DNA from: Metaphire vulgaris
Taxonomy: Eukaryota; Annelida; Clitellata; Crassiclitellata; Megascolecidae
Assembly (NCBI GenBank): GCA_018105865.1
Contig: CM030862.1
Location: 5,102,144-5,166,143 of the forward strand
Direction: 5' to 3'
DNA: 64,000 nucleotides
The notes under the pieces are model-generated. The model did no database searches. It was not told the DNA's origin and saw nothing but the letters and a program-made list of their open reading frames with translations. Both the position numbers and the translations under genes were made by a program. This document shows, piece by piece, positions 45,137 to 56,419 of the stretch (its first letter is position 1; the number at the start of each line of letters is the position of its first letter).

Positions 45137-45187
45137 TGGTACAATGGTGCTCACGGTGCTTTTGAATAAGTATACGGCGCCGGAAGG

Positions 45188-47433
45188 TGTAGAGTGATGG
45201 ACATTTATAGGCCACGCCTACTCTATAATAGATGAACGCTTCACCAGCTAGGCATATAAAAGTGCTAGCATTTGATCAGTTGATCTCCAGGCGTTAAGTA
45301 AGTAAGTAAAATCTCGTGGATTTATATAGCGCCCAAGTGGCAGCGCAACAGTAGATGCTTATTCTTAGGCGTTCAGCCTTTCTTAAATTAGCCATAGGAA
45401 AGGCAGCCAGGCAATAGTCAACACCCGAAGGGCAGTGAGGCTAGGTTGTTATAGCTATGGAGGAAATGATTTAAGAAAAATGAAGAGCTTAAGCTTAGAC
45501 CTGAAGACATGAGGAAATAATGCAGGAATTATAGGAAATGGGGTAACAGATTTTATTGTTTTAAAGTGTTAAAGTGTGCGGAGGAAGCTGGGATCGAATT
45601 CCAAAGTTCAGGTGCAGCGTATGAGAAGGCACGGTTGCAAATTTTCAGGGATGACTGATTCAGCGTGAAAGAGTGAGATAAGATGACGAACGTGCGGGTC
45701 GAGGAGGCTTAGTGCAAATAGTGATCTAAGGTAAACAGGTTTTGATGACTGAAGTGTTGTAATATGTACGTGTTATTACCTAATATTGGTTACGTTCTGT
45801 TATTTTAAGCCAATGTAATGATTTTAGTATGGGTGAAATATGGGAGAATTTAGGTGACTTGGTAACAGCGCGAGCCAATGCATTTGTGTATTGATTCCAA
45901 TTGGTTGATGGAGGTTTTGGGAATGTTATAGTAAAGGGAGTTACAGTAACCTAATTTGGAGTGGACTATTGAGGTGGCGATTGTGGAGGCAATTTTTATA
46001 TCGAGGCAAAGACGTAGGTGACGAATGTCACGAATATGAACAAAGCAGGTTTTTGAAAGTTCCTAGATTTGTGATTCGAAGCTTAGAAACGAATAAAATT
46101 TGAATACGATATTTCTTGCAGTTGGAACAAAGGTTGTTGTGGTGTCAGGAGCCAAAACTAGCTTAGGAATGTCATTTTTTGGAGTTGTTGAGGTAGTCCA
46201 ATTATCAGAAACTCTGTCTTAGGTGGGTTGAGATCAGATGACATCCAGGCAGAGATTGAAGTTTAGGTTGCAGGTTCAAGTTTAACGATAGATGTATAAA
46301 ATTAAGGAGGTGAGAAGGAAAGGAATAGCTGAGTGTCATCGGCATAGAGTGGGTGATTTAAATTGAGAGAATTAATTAAAGATGAAAGCGGTGTGGTGTA
46401 AAGGCTGAACAGTACAAGCCCAAGAACAGATCCTTGAGGCACTCCATAATCTACACTGTGAGATAGCTAAATTTGGCCAAGACAGGACACTTGAGAAGAC
46501 CGAGATTTGAGATAAGATGCAAACCAGTTGTGAGCTTTTTCAGATATGCCAAACCAGAGAGAGAGTCGCTCAAGACTACCTAAGCTACGCTTCCAAGTGC
46601 GGTCCGCGAGGCGGTTGGTGACGAGGTTGACTTTGACGCGCAGAGCGCGGTGGCTGGCGCATCTTTCTGTAACCTGACGAACTGCTACCGAGGGGAGGCC
46701 AGTGGACTCGGAGATTTGTGCAAAACCAGAGAGAGAGAGGAATTTTTGGTATAAGTTTTGATCAAATGCTGCACAGAGATCAAGGAGACAAAGGCCAGTA
46801 ACTTGTCGGAGACCAATTGCAGTTAAGAGTCTGTCATGAATGTAGGCGAGGACGGTTACAGTTGAGTGGTGTCATCAGACTGATGAGCATTATTTGATTT
46901 ATTATTATTTTAGTTATTTTAAAGGTGCTCGGTCAGTCTGGAAAGCACAATTTTTCAGTAAGTTTTGATAGAAGAGAAAGATTTGAGATGGGGCGATAGT
47001 TATTAAGATCTTCTCCTGTCAAGACCAGGCCTTTTCAGGAGAAGAGCGACAAAAGAGTTTTTGAATGAGGATGGGAAAGTGTCTGAGGTAAGAGAGAGGT
47101 TGATGATTCTTGTAACGATAGGCGTAAGCACTGTGGCACACTGTTTGAGTAAATAGGTAGGTATGGGATCTAGGTCGTATTGTCTGTTTGGAGAGAATAG
47201 TAGAAGTTTGGTTACCTCTTCTTCAGTTGTAGGAGTGAAGCTGGATATATTGCATGGAGGTTGTAGGGGAGTAGGTTAATGAGGAGAGGTGGTTTGAGTA
47301 ATAGTGACTGCAAATCTAAATTGATCTAACGTTGATCTAAATACAAGCAGAGTCATATCTAACTGTGTAGTAATACTTTTGTAGTAATAACCACTATAGG
47401 CTCTCAGTTATAGGCGTAGCTAAGAAGCCACTT
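45188..47433 (+). repeat. Gypsy 5' LTR, split by a CR1 insertion
   Basis: 45188-45296 matches the first half of the 3' LTR ('tgtagagtgatggacattta', 'gcatataaaag' TATA box, 'cagttgatctccag'). 47331-47433 matches the second half ('cgttgatctaaatac', 'ccactataggctctcag', 'ataggcgtagc'). The CR1 between them explains the gap. The last bases differ from the 3' LTR, so the exact end is uncertain. Confidence 0.85.
45297..47330 (-). pseudogene. CR1/L2-type LINE, reverse transcriptase part, inserted in the Gypsy LTR
   Basis: The minus-strand 3' end at 45297 has 'taagtaagtaagtaaaatct' and 'tatatagcgcc'. Reading leftwards in protein order, about 47000-46900 gives the palm entry ('NYRPISNLSLLSK'), about 46790-46740 the 'AAFDQNLYQK'-like region (the AFDTIDH motif is damaged), and 46450-46330 '[14 protein letters not shown]' with '[12 protein letters not shown]'. 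The region 46570-46720 contains an extra ~150-bp insertion of different composition. The tail (45550-45700) is frameshifted. 'cgtt' flanks both junctions. It is the same family as 26935-28865 and 14383-15367. Confidence 0.85.
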
Positions 47434-47499
47434 GCTGTCAGATAGTTAAGAAAAACAAAAGCGAACATTATCAACCGATTGCGCTAAATAAAAAAACCG

Positions 47500-47778
47500 T
47501 TGGAATGGCTAGTGCTTCTCACTTCCGTTGCCTGCAATATTAAACGAACTGCGTCGAACATTGGAAATGAACGGCGTCGTTTTAAAAGCCAATGGTCGAA
47601 TCACGTAAAAGCTTCGAAACTGAACCAGGAAACAGCTGAATGTCAAGCTGCAACATTGCTTGCGTCACATAAGGACAGAAGACTATTGCGTTTATGAGTC
47701 TATGACTCTCACGTACGCTCAAAGAGCAAGAACGGCGGATTTGCTTGAAGCCTTCGTTATTCTTACGCATCAGAAGAC
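47500..47778 (+). pseudogene. Gypsy gag N-terminal fragment
   Basis: The frame 47500-47697 contains 'NERRRFKSQWSNHVKAS' and 'QETAECQAATLLAS', which follows the common Gypsy gag start (W..W...F..Y..A.........K...LL...G). A stop follows, then 'VYDSHVRSKS' in another frame. It is the first coding sequence after the 5' LTR and is cut by copy B of the CCGG element at 47782. Confidence 0.6.
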
Positions 47779-47811
47779 CGGTGTAGCATATTAAAATGAC
47801 TCCCATATATA

Positions 47812-49162
47812 TCAGGGTTTAGAATAGACCGAAGTACAACACAACAGATACTAGCATTCAAATTACTGGCTGAAAAAGCACGAAGGAAAAACAAGAAAGT
47901 CTACAACTGTTTCATCGATTTCCAAAAGGCATTTGACACCATAGATCAAACAATAACCTGGGCTGCACTCGAGTCATATGGAGTGGACCAAAATTTGGTT
48001 AGACTGTTAAAAGACATCAGCAATAACTCAAGATCAGCAGTGCGAATCTGCGGAGAACTTGTAGAATGGTTTAAAACAAGCAGAGGGACAAGACAAGGAG
48101 ATAAAATATCACCTATGGTTTTCATCACAGACCTGGAAAGAGTCTGGACAAAGTCAAAGAACACGTAAAAGGCATAACAGTTCAGGGACTTTCATTTAAC
48201 AACCTTAGGTTTGCTGATGATATTGACATCCTAGAGGGAAATGAAGATGATCTGGAAGACACGGTACAGACACTGAGCAATGAAGCTGAGCGCTATGGAC
48301 TGTCGATAAACATTGAGAAGACAAAGACAATGGTGTTTGGCGACAAAGATATCAAAAGAAAAATTAAAGTAAATGGAATAGAAGTAGAGAAGGTAGAAAA
48401 CTTCACCTATCTTGGAAGCAATATGACGCATGACTTAGACTGCAGACAAGAGGTCACAAGAACAAGAAGAGCAGGAAGGGCTCTACATCAACTGACGGCA
48501 ATGGACAAGATCTGGAAAAGCAAATCAATAAGCACTGAAACAAAAAAGAAAATACTCGAAACCTGTATCTTCAGCAGCTTTTTATATGGATGCGAAACAT
48601 GGGCCATCACCAAAGACCTGGAAAGAAAAATACTAGCCTTTGAAAGAAAATGTTATAGAAAAAAACTGAAACAAAAAAAGAAATACTACGAATCGGATGG
48701 GTCGAAAAATCACAAATGAAGTAAAGTAAATGGAATAGAAGTAGAGAACGTAGAAAACTTCACCTATCTTGGAAGCAATATGACGCATGACAATAGACTG
48801 CAGACAAGAGGTCACAAGAAGAGCAGCAAGGGCTCTAGATCAACCGACGGCATGACGAGGAGAATTCAGCCCAAACAAACCATGCTGGAAAGAGTAAAAC
48901 AAAGGAAACTCCAACTTTTCGGACACATATGCAGAATGAAAGAGGACAGAAAGATCAAAGCTCTAATGTTTGGAATAATGGAGGGTGCCAATAAGAGAGG
49001 GAGACCACACAAGGAATGGTGTGATGACATTGAAGAATGGTGTGGAAGCAGTTTACAGGATCTTAGTCACAGAGCAACGGACAGGAAAGAATGGCAGAAA
49101 ACTGTGGATATGGCATTATACACCAACGGGCGATGAGCCCACGGTTAATGATGATGACGATG
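47812..49162 (+). pseudogene. LINE reverse transcriptase, palm to C-terminus, with GATGAT tail
   Basis: 47850-48170 encodes 'FIDFQKAFDTIDQTITW' (first catalytic Asp), 'SSKTSRGTRQGD'-like and 'MVFITDLERV'. 48180-48260 has 'FNNLRFADDIDILEG' with the FADD box. 48270-48720 has 'KTKTMVFGDKDI', 'ENFTYLGSNMTHDLDC' and 'GCETWAITK'. A duplicated ~110-bp segment ('...VENFTYLGSN...') near 48725-48800 is followed by 'QPKQTMLERVKQRKLQLFGH' and 'RGRPHKEWCDDIEEW'. The closest relative is 4090-4830. Two frameshifts and the internal duplication inactivate it. Its 3' end is (GATGAT)n at 49148-49164. Confidence 0.85.
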
Positions 49163-49184
49163 ATATAATAATAACTCCCTCTCT

Positions 49185-49187
49185 CTC

Positions 49188-49246
<59 letters not shown>
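49185..49246. repeat. (AT)n microsatellite
   Basis: About 60 bp of AT in the arm of copy B, directly left of the ~490-bp repeat dimer. Confidence 0.9.
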
Positions 49247-49248
<2 letters not shown>

Positions 49249-50208
49249 TAGAAAAATGCTCGATTCTCTCGCTTCGCTCGCAGTGCAGGATAATACTAAT
49301 CCAATACCTATACCTAATACCCAATCATTAAATTCATGCTGAAAAGCATTTCAATAATGTACTGTACATACGTCACCTAGCCAAGCTCTGCGCCACGTAA
49401 TAATTAGGCTTATGTACGTTAAAATCACGCAACTGTGACCATTTGTGACTCTGTACACGTATTTTTTGCGTACGTTAAAATGTATGTTATAACAACGTCG
49501 TCGCACGCTACGAACAATTGTTACCAACAGCAACGTCGTCGCACGCCCACCCCTCTGACGCTGCAATGACTCGACTAAACCGTGCTAAACTACGAACAAT
49601 TGTTACGAATAGCAACGTCGTCTTCGAACATCGCCCACCAACGCATCGCGACGTAAGGACTAAACCGTCTACCAATAGTCAACCAATGAGAACGCTTGAA
49701 GGTAACAGACATACAGAATAAGGATTTTAATATTATACTAGAAAGATGCTCGCTTCGCTCGCGCTCGCTTCGCTCGCAGTGCAGAATAATACTAAAACCC
49801 AATCATTGAATTCATGCTGAACAACGTTTCAATGATGTACTGCCACCCAGCCAAGCTACGACACGTACGCCACCTAAAGCCAAGCTCTGCGCCACGTAAT
49901 AATTAGGCCTATGTACGTTAAAATCACGCAACTGAGACGCTGTACACGTATTTTTTGTGTACGTTAAAATGTACGTTAAAATTGGGCAACTTCCTCAAGC
50001 TACGAACAATTGTTACCATTAGCAACGTCGTCGCACGCCCACCCCTCTGACGCTGTAATGACTCGACTAAACCGTGATAAACTACGAACAATTGTTACCA
50101 ATAGCAACGTCTTCGAACGCATCGCGACGTAAGGACTAAACCGTCTACCAATAGTCAACCAATCAGAACGCTTGAAGGTAACAGACATACAGAATAACGA
50201 TTTTAATA
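49247..50208. repeat. ~490-bp repeat, head-to-tail dimer
   Basis: Each unit starts 'ctagaaa.atgctcg' and 'cgcttcgctcgcagtgca' and ends 'ggtaacagacatacagaata', 'gattttaatat'. The units are 49247-49736 and 49737-50208; a third copy is at 58890-59398 and a variant at 60360-60770. Shared internal words are 'ccacgtaataattagg', 'acgaacaattgttac' and 'aacgtcgtcgcacgc'. No ORF is conserved and there is no poly-A tail. The class is unknown. Confidence 0.85.
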
Positions 50209-50669
50209 TGATATATATATATATATATATATATAATAAAGACTCTCCCTTCATTATTATATATAATAATAACTCTTTCTATATTATAATAACTCCCCAG
50301 AAGAAGTAGACCTAAAAATTGAAAAAATAACCCCAATTTATAAATATGTCTCTAAACTGGTTATAAGAAATTATAGATCCATTTACAATCTCCCAGTTTT
50401 CCTAAAATTCCTGAAAGGGCAATGCTTACCAGAATGTTAAACTACTTAGATGCTTTTAATATGCTATCCACTGATCAATATGGTTTCAGCCTTATTTCTC
50501 CACTTAAATGCCAATAATGAATTTATTTGATACCAAAACAAAAAATTTTGAATCCCACAAGCACACTATTTGAATAATCCTCGATATAAAAACTTTTGGT
50601 GTTCTATTTTCTAGACCACAGTATCTCACCTGGCTTCTGAAAAACTAAGGAGTTATTACAATATAGAGA

Positions 50670-50723
<54 letters not shown>

Positions 50724-50796
50724 GGAGTCATTATTATATATATAATAATGAGGGGGAGTTATTATTGTATGAGAGTCATTATAATATGCTATACCT

Positions 50797-53150
50797 TTAA
50801 GCAGATAAAGGTTGAATTTTATGTCACTGCTCATGACAATCCGATTTTAAGCATGTCAGCATGCAAAGTTTTTGATTTGATTCGCATTGTTAAAGACAAT
50901 ATATGCGCGATTGAAGCTGCTATTCCGTCCACGATGGACCGTGCGTTAACTGAAGCAGACGTTTTCGATGTAAAACTCGGATTATTAGAAGGCACTGTTC
51001 ATTTGGATATGGACACGTCGTTTCGTCCAGTTCGGCTGCCACTTCGTCGAATTTCCATCGCTGTCCGAAGCCGAGCTCAAGAGGAACTTCAGAAAATGGT
51101 TAAACAAGAAATTATTGTTCCTGTGACAGAAGCAACACCATGGATTTTAGCGTTAGTGGTCACAATTAAGAACAATGGACAACTTAGTTTGTGTTTAGAC
51201 CCCACAAAATCTTTGAATCCAGCTTTAATTCGAAATAAATATTGTCTTTCTACTCTAGACGCTAGACGACATTCTGCACTAGAGTAAAGTTTATCAGTAC
51301 AGTTGACTGCGAAAATGCGTTTAACTATTTAAAATCAGACGAGGAATCGAGTTTTCTCTGTACTTTTGATACGCCCTATGGCCGTTTCCGGTGTAGCATA
51401 TTATAATGACCCCCATATAATAATAACTCCCCCTCATTATTATATATATATAATAAAGACTCCCCCTCATTATTATATATATAATAATAACTCTCTCTAT
51501 GTTATAATAACTCCCCAGAAGAAGTAGGCCTACAAATTGAAAAAATAACCCCAATATATAAAAATGTCTCTAAAATGGTTATATTAAATTATAGACCCAT
51601 TTCCAATCTCCCAGTTTTCCTAAAATTCCTGAAAGGGCAATGCTTACCAGAATGTTAAACTACTTAGATGCATTTAATATGCTATACACTGATCAATATG
51701 GTTTCAGTCCTATTTCTCCACTTAAATGCCAATAATGAATTTAATTGATACCAAAATAAAAAATGTTGAATCCCACAAGCACACTATTGGAACAATCTTC
51801 GATATAAAAAAAGCTTTTGGTGTTCTAGACCATAGTATTTCAGCTGGCTTTTGAAAAACTAAGGGAGTTATTATAATATAGAGAGAGTTATTATTATATA
51901 TATAATAATGATGGGGGGAGTCATTATTATATATATATAATAATGAGGGGGAATTATTATTATATGGGAGTCATTATAATATACTATACCGGTACTGTCG
52001 CTTACCATACAGCTTTAAATTCTCGTCTGAAATTGTTCAATCAGAGATTCATGCCGCTTTGACCTACAGGAATTTTCTGCATCACAGATTACTGGCTCTG
52101 GAGATTCGCGTACGGAAGCTCTGAAGGACCACGACAAAACGACGACCACGTTATTGCGCTTTTAGACCGTTGCAAACAGAAAAGAGTAAAATCTAATCGA
52201 CAAAAGATGAAACTTCTTCGCGAAACTTTTACTTTTGTTGGTCTTGATTTGACCAAAGAGGGTCTCAAACGCTCTGCGTCGAAAATTGAAGCGATCAAAA
52301 ACTTTGCAATGCCTACGGACAAACCTGCGGTTCAACGTTTAATTGGATTCGCAAATTACATCGCACGATTTTGCCCCCATTTCAGTGACGTCGTTTTGCC
52401 GCTTCGTGGACTACTCAAATCTTAAAATGAGTTCCGTTGGGGTGAGCGCAATACCGCTGCTAAAGACTGGGCCTGTCCTGCATTATTTCGATGAGAAAAA
52501 GAAAATTTTGATTAAGACTGATGCCAGATAATCGGGTTTTGGTGCTACTTGACTTAAGAGCAACATGGTTATAGAATTTGCGAGCCGTGCCCTCACTCCA
52601 GCTGAGATTAATAATGTACAGATTGAAAAAGAGACATTGAGTATTCTCTACGCGTTGGAGAAATGGAATTCTTATGTATATGGTAAAAGAGTGGTCGTCG
52701 AGAATGACCATTGACCTTTGGTCTCAATTTTCAAGAAATCTTTGACCTCCACACCAAAAAGACTCCGGAGAATGATGTTTCGCCTTTAAAGATTTGACTT
52801 CGACCTACGTTTCAAAGCCGGAAAGGTATAAAATGACTATTAATCTTGGCAGACACGTTGTCCAGGACTTACGACCCTAATAGCACCGAACAAATCTTCA
52901 GCGAGGAGATCGCATTTCTTGCTTCAACGGATGCAGAACAGATGGCGGAGATTCGGATGATTGCCTCTCCAGTCAGTTTTAAATTAATCATGGAAGCTGC
53001 CAACGATCCGAGCTACAATCGTTTGAAACAACAAATTACTGAGGGCTGGCCAGAGAATACGAAACATCTGCCAGACGATATTCTAGCTTACTCTACCTTC
53101 GCAGACGAGCTGGCCGTCTCTCGAGGACTAATCTACAAAGAAAGCCGTTT
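50797..53150 (+). pseudogene. Gypsy pol: reverse transcriptase and RNase H, split by copy D
   Basis: 50800-51290 opens with a protease-to-RT linker and then 'VRLPLRRISIAVRSRAQEEL', 'EIIVPVTEATPWILALVV', 'NNGQLSLCLDP', the fingers of a Ty3/Gypsy RT. 51290-51391 has 'TVDCENAF' and 'TFDTPYGRF'. Copy D interrupts at the CCGG inside the next codons, and 'RLPYSFKFSSEIVQ' resumes at 51996. The catalytic (Y/I)xDD box near 52070 is not readable. 52207-52425 has 'TFVGLDLTKEGLKRSASKIE' and 'RLIGFANYIARFCPHFSDV'. RNase H follows in shifted frames ('KTDAR', 'FASRALTPAE', 'EKETLSILYALEKW'), then 'LADTLSRTYDPN' and 'SRGLIYKESRLI' at 53150. Confidence 0.85.
51392..51988 (+). mobile_element. CCGG-flanked inverted-repeat element, copy D (597 bp)
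   Basis: The left end is tgtagcatattataatgacc after CCGG (51388-51391). The right end is '...ttataatatactata' before CCGG (51989-51992). The arms are about 130 bp. The plus-strand core encodes the LINE RT fragment 'EKITPIYKNVSKMVI', 'NYRPISNLPVF'. It interrupts the Gypsy RT within the conserved 'YGRF...RLPY' motif; excising the element plus one CCGG restores the reading frame there, which defines the 4-bp duplication. Confidence 0.92.
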
Positions 53151-53182
53151 GATCTGTGGCGACCATGTGCCACAGATAGCAT

Positions 53183-53289
<107 letters not shown>

Positions 53290-54863
53290 ATTGCTTAACT
53301 GTATAAACTTGTTAGTTAATAATTTAATCTAATTAATTAGCGTTATAGTAATGTAATTTTGTACTAATTTTAATTAATTAATAAAGTTTTAATTCATGTA
53401 AAACGGACAGAGCACGCGCTAGGCTAAGACGCTAAGGCTTCGGTAAAATTATTAGAATAGCCACGGCCGCCCAAAGACCGAGAGATAAGTTGTATAAACC
53501 GGCAACGATTTATGGTTCCCGAGCCTTCGGTCTTTAGCAAGTAGAGAGTTTGGCCGCTGAAAGATCGTCGCCTGTTTGACAGAGGCTGCGCGGATACGGC
53601 GGCTGGCTGGCTGCTGACGAAGGGAACAGGCGGTTGGAGCGATGGAAAGAAGGAGAGAGAACGCAGCGGTCGGCCGGCTGTGTAGTCGATGCGTACGCCT
53701 GAACACCGGCGCCCGGGCTACCAGAGGTGGTTAGCGAAGGGCTGGGCCCGTAGACGGGGTCGCTTACCACCGATAACGACGACACCATTGCCTAGGTTCC
53801 TGCTCTGACGGCATCTAAGCGGACGTGGCCCTACAGCTCGAAATTCCGCCTAAAGAGCGGCGGCCGTGGAACAAGGTCCTGACGGCGATGCGCGTCGCCG
53901 ACGGCGATGCGCGTCGCCGGCGGCGAGGCGATTAGATCCTTCGCCGCTGCCGACGACGCTAGAGGGGTGGGTCCGAAGTTAAGCTTCCTGACGGATAAAA
54001 CGCGTAGATGGGGACATTTGGGAGCGAGCGCCCTCAAGGGCTGGTTCTAAAAAATCGAAAATCTCCGAAATATGGGAATTTATGTAGACCGCGTCGGTAG
54101 GCGGACGCAGGCGGCTGTTGAACTAAAGTTCGCTTGAGACGCGCGCCCAGCTGGCAGGAGCTATTGCCGCGTTGCTTAGCCGTAGACGAAGCCCCTGATC
54201 ACCGCTAAGGAAAACGTTCTTAAGCAAGTCCCTACTTTTTCCTATTGACGGCAACTACGCGAAAATACAGACTACAGATGAAAAATCCGCCTAAGTGTCC
54301 GTCAAAAAGTTTCAAAACTCTGAAAATTTCAGTCTTTGTCATGAGATCGTCTTTTCGCATTGTGCTCGCTTATACTGTGAGTAAAGAAAGCACAGCGATT
54401 GAAAGCGAGTATTTGGAGCCCGTTTAAAGTGCTAAAGCTTATCGTTTCATACTGACGTATCAAAGACTATTGATTGCAGTTCCTGTGCGCTAGTTATTGT
54501 GGCTGCCGGACTGCGTCTAGTCAGCGCGTCTTTGTCCGTGTTACCAGTGTTGCCACTGTAGCCATTGTTGTCATTGTTGTTTGGTTTATTAATAAATAAG
54601 AATAAACCAATAAAGGCAAGTTGTGTTCGTGTCTTTGAAAGTCGCTGTGACGCCGGAGTCTCAGCGCACTGTCCGTGAAGGTGAGCCTTGGCTGTGATGA
54701 ACCTCGCCTACCTGAGGTCACGTTAGTGCCCAGGAGGTCAATTCTGAGCCAAGGGAGGAGACAGACGCCCGCCTGTCGTAAAGGCGCGGGGGGACAGTTT
54801 GAGTGAATCGACGGCCAGGAAAAGAGTGGACCGCCGTCCATTCAGGCACGGATAACCTCGGGT

Positions 54864-55315
54864 TTGGTGAAAGCGTGTGAGGAAGCCAAGAGACAACGCC
54901 GCCTGTCTATAAGAGAGCGGAAAACGGCTAGATTGCCGAGAATGAAGAGACGTGGGGCCAAGTCGACGTCAGAGACTAGGAATACCTATCGAAATCGCTT
55001 AAGGCGCCGAGACCAAGCGGTGGCCAGCGATAAGAGGCATGAGTTAAAGGGTCTCTCGGACGAGGCCGGAGCCGGAACGGATAGAGAGTCAGAGGAGGAA
55101 AACGAGAACCCTACGTTGAGGAGCGGCCATCCTCAGTGCGCTGCCTGCCCGGCAGCCGCGGACACCTCCTCTGATGTCGGAGAGCCGGAAAGGGAAAGTG
55201 ACGCCGCCGATCAGGCAGAGTCGGCGGCTGATGGCGATCGCGAGACCGAGCGGGCGTTGGGGGCCGCCCGACCGCCGGCTGCGCTACGAGACCGCGAGCC
55301 GGCGGAGTCGCCACA
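54864..55315 (+). CDS. Charged, low-complexity ORF inside the 2.16-kb element
   Basis: About 150 codons before the element ends (the frame then runs on into Gypsy integrase sequence). Residues 1-60 are very basic ('RQRRLSIRERKTARLPRMKR', 'RNRLRRRD'), residues 70-145 acidic and alanine-rich. A basic-then-acidic layout could be a gag-like or nucleic-acid-binding start, but I recognise no domain. GC content is well above the neighbourhood, which alone favours long chance ORFs. Confidence 0.3.
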
Positions 55316-55319
55316 GATC

Positions 55320-56285
55320 GTCCCAGCACTTGTCAGGTCAGAGACCCTAGATCGTCTATACCAGTCACATCGGTGTGAATGGTTGTCTCAGACGGGCTCG
55401 CGAAATCGTATATTGGCCAGAACTAAATTCTGAATTCAGTGCAAAGGTCGAGAAATGCCCAGCTTGTAACCAATACCGCATTGCGATACAACAAGAGCCT
55501 TGGCAGTGTTTTCCACGGCCTCGTACCCTCGAGGCCGTGGAAAACATTATCCTGTATAATCTTTATTATTGATCAGAAAGAGCATTTAATTTCAGTTGAC
55601 CATCTATCCGGATTCTTCGAGAAAGAGAAACTGCCTTCAAAGGCTGTAACTAACATTATATTCCGTTTAAAGAAAATTTGTGCAAGAATCGGAATCCAAG
55701 ATAAATTGCACAGCGACAATTCATCATTCAGTGGAATTTCGTCAGTTTGCGAATCAATACGAGTTCGAACATGTCACGAATTCACCACATTATTTGCAAT
55801 CCAATGGCAAAGTGGAAAACTCTATACGGACAGCTACAAGATTTATGAAAAAGTCAAGAGCAGACGGATCTGATCCATTTCTTGCGATTTTTGAGTGGCG
55901 TAAGACGCCCGGAGAAAGTTCCGATCTTTCACCTGCGCAAATTTTTCTTGGAAGACGTACTAAAACTAGAATTCCTATTTGCAACAAGCTCCTGCTTCTC
56001 TTTTTGCTACAAGCGCCAAGGACGCTCTACAAAATTCAAGACAGACACAGGCTGCTTATTAGAATTTGCATGCAAGAAATCTACGGAAACTAGAGAAGGG
56101 CCAAACCGTGAGGGTCAAATTTGACCCGCGGTCAGATCAGTGGCGCAAAGCAGAAATCGTGTATGCAGCATGCTTTGCCACATCGGTCGCTTAACGTAAA
56201 GTTTTCCGATGGGAGCGTGAGGCGACGTACGTCCAAGTACGTGAGATTTTCATCCCAACCACCGTTAGTATTTGTGGAAGACAAT
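55320..56285 (+). pseudogene. Gypsy integrase and C-terminal region
   Basis: Starts with the zinc-binding module: 'SHIGVNGCLRRAREIVYWP' across a one-base shift and 'EKCPACNQYR' (the C-x2-C). The catalytic core follows in several frames: 'HLISVDHLSGFFE' (first Asp), 'DKLHSDNSSFS' (second Asp), 'SNGKVENSIRTATRFMKKS' (Glu), then 'EWRKTPGESSDLSPAQIFLG' and 'RRTKTRIP'. The C-terminal module reads 'GQTVRVKFDPRSDQWRKAEI' and 'RRRTSKYVRF'. A duplicated short word around 55500-55545 ('cctcgtaccctcgaggccgt') forms a small palindrome at a break. All three acidic residues are readable, but the frame changes at least five times. Confidence 0.88.
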
Positions 56286-56419
56286 GATCTACAATAATCG
56301 GGGAAATGAGAAGAAATTGGACACGTCCTTTCGCGGCCACCGTACTTCTCACAGCGAGGCGAAGAGCGAAGCAAACATTATTATCCAGCCCCGCCACCAG
56401 CGCCGCTCAATTCAACAAA
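56286..56419. other. End of Gypsy pol and short spacer
   Basis: No further domain is recognised. Confidence 0.4.

Larger units (their letters stand above)
43439..45187 (+). pseudogene. hAT transposase, N-terminal part (BED finger and catalytic start)
   Basis: A DDE-type hAT transposase. The ATG at 43439 begins MADKGIPDPK and the reading is then broken by a MITE. Exon 1 resumes with 'DDNKWQAQCCHCNSVI' and 'SRGTTSGFV', the C-x2-C half of a BED finger, and a donor 'aggtaggt' at 43912-43917. Exon 2 starts after 'tttttatacag' at 44199 with 'HLQRKHPEQQ', supplying the two histidines; the split arginine codon fits exactly. It continues with 'QQKLESLVVACGVPMSVFNK' and ends near a gtatga donor (44535). 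After a TA-repeat intron, exon 3 (44668) has 'SYITTDNANHMKRAFDVL' (catalytic-region Asp), 'ELDEADEGVLDDV' and 'NCAMRFACFCYTLQ'. Stops and shifts in exon 3 make it inactive. The Gypsy insertion cuts it at 45187. Confidence 0.85.
47782..50793 (+). mobile_element. CCGG-flanked inverted-repeat element, copy B, with two insertions
   Basis: The left arm starts 'tgtagcatattaaaatgact' after CCGG (47778-47781). The right arm ends '...ataatatgctata' at 50793, followed by 'cc' only, so the right target copy is altered. The arm is interrupted by a LINE 3' fragment (about 47812-49162) and resumes with 'ataataataactccctctct'. The (AT)n block then holds the dimer 49247-50208. The core 50300-50650 matches copies A and D ('EKITPIYKYVSKLVI', 'NYRSIYNLPVF'). 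Removing both insertions restores an element of about 650 bp. Confidence 0.75.

Noticed and set aside
54864..55433. 189-aa ORF as a host gene
   Set aside because: It runs across the boundary of the 2.16-kb element into Gypsy integrase sequence, so the full frame cannot be a natural protein.
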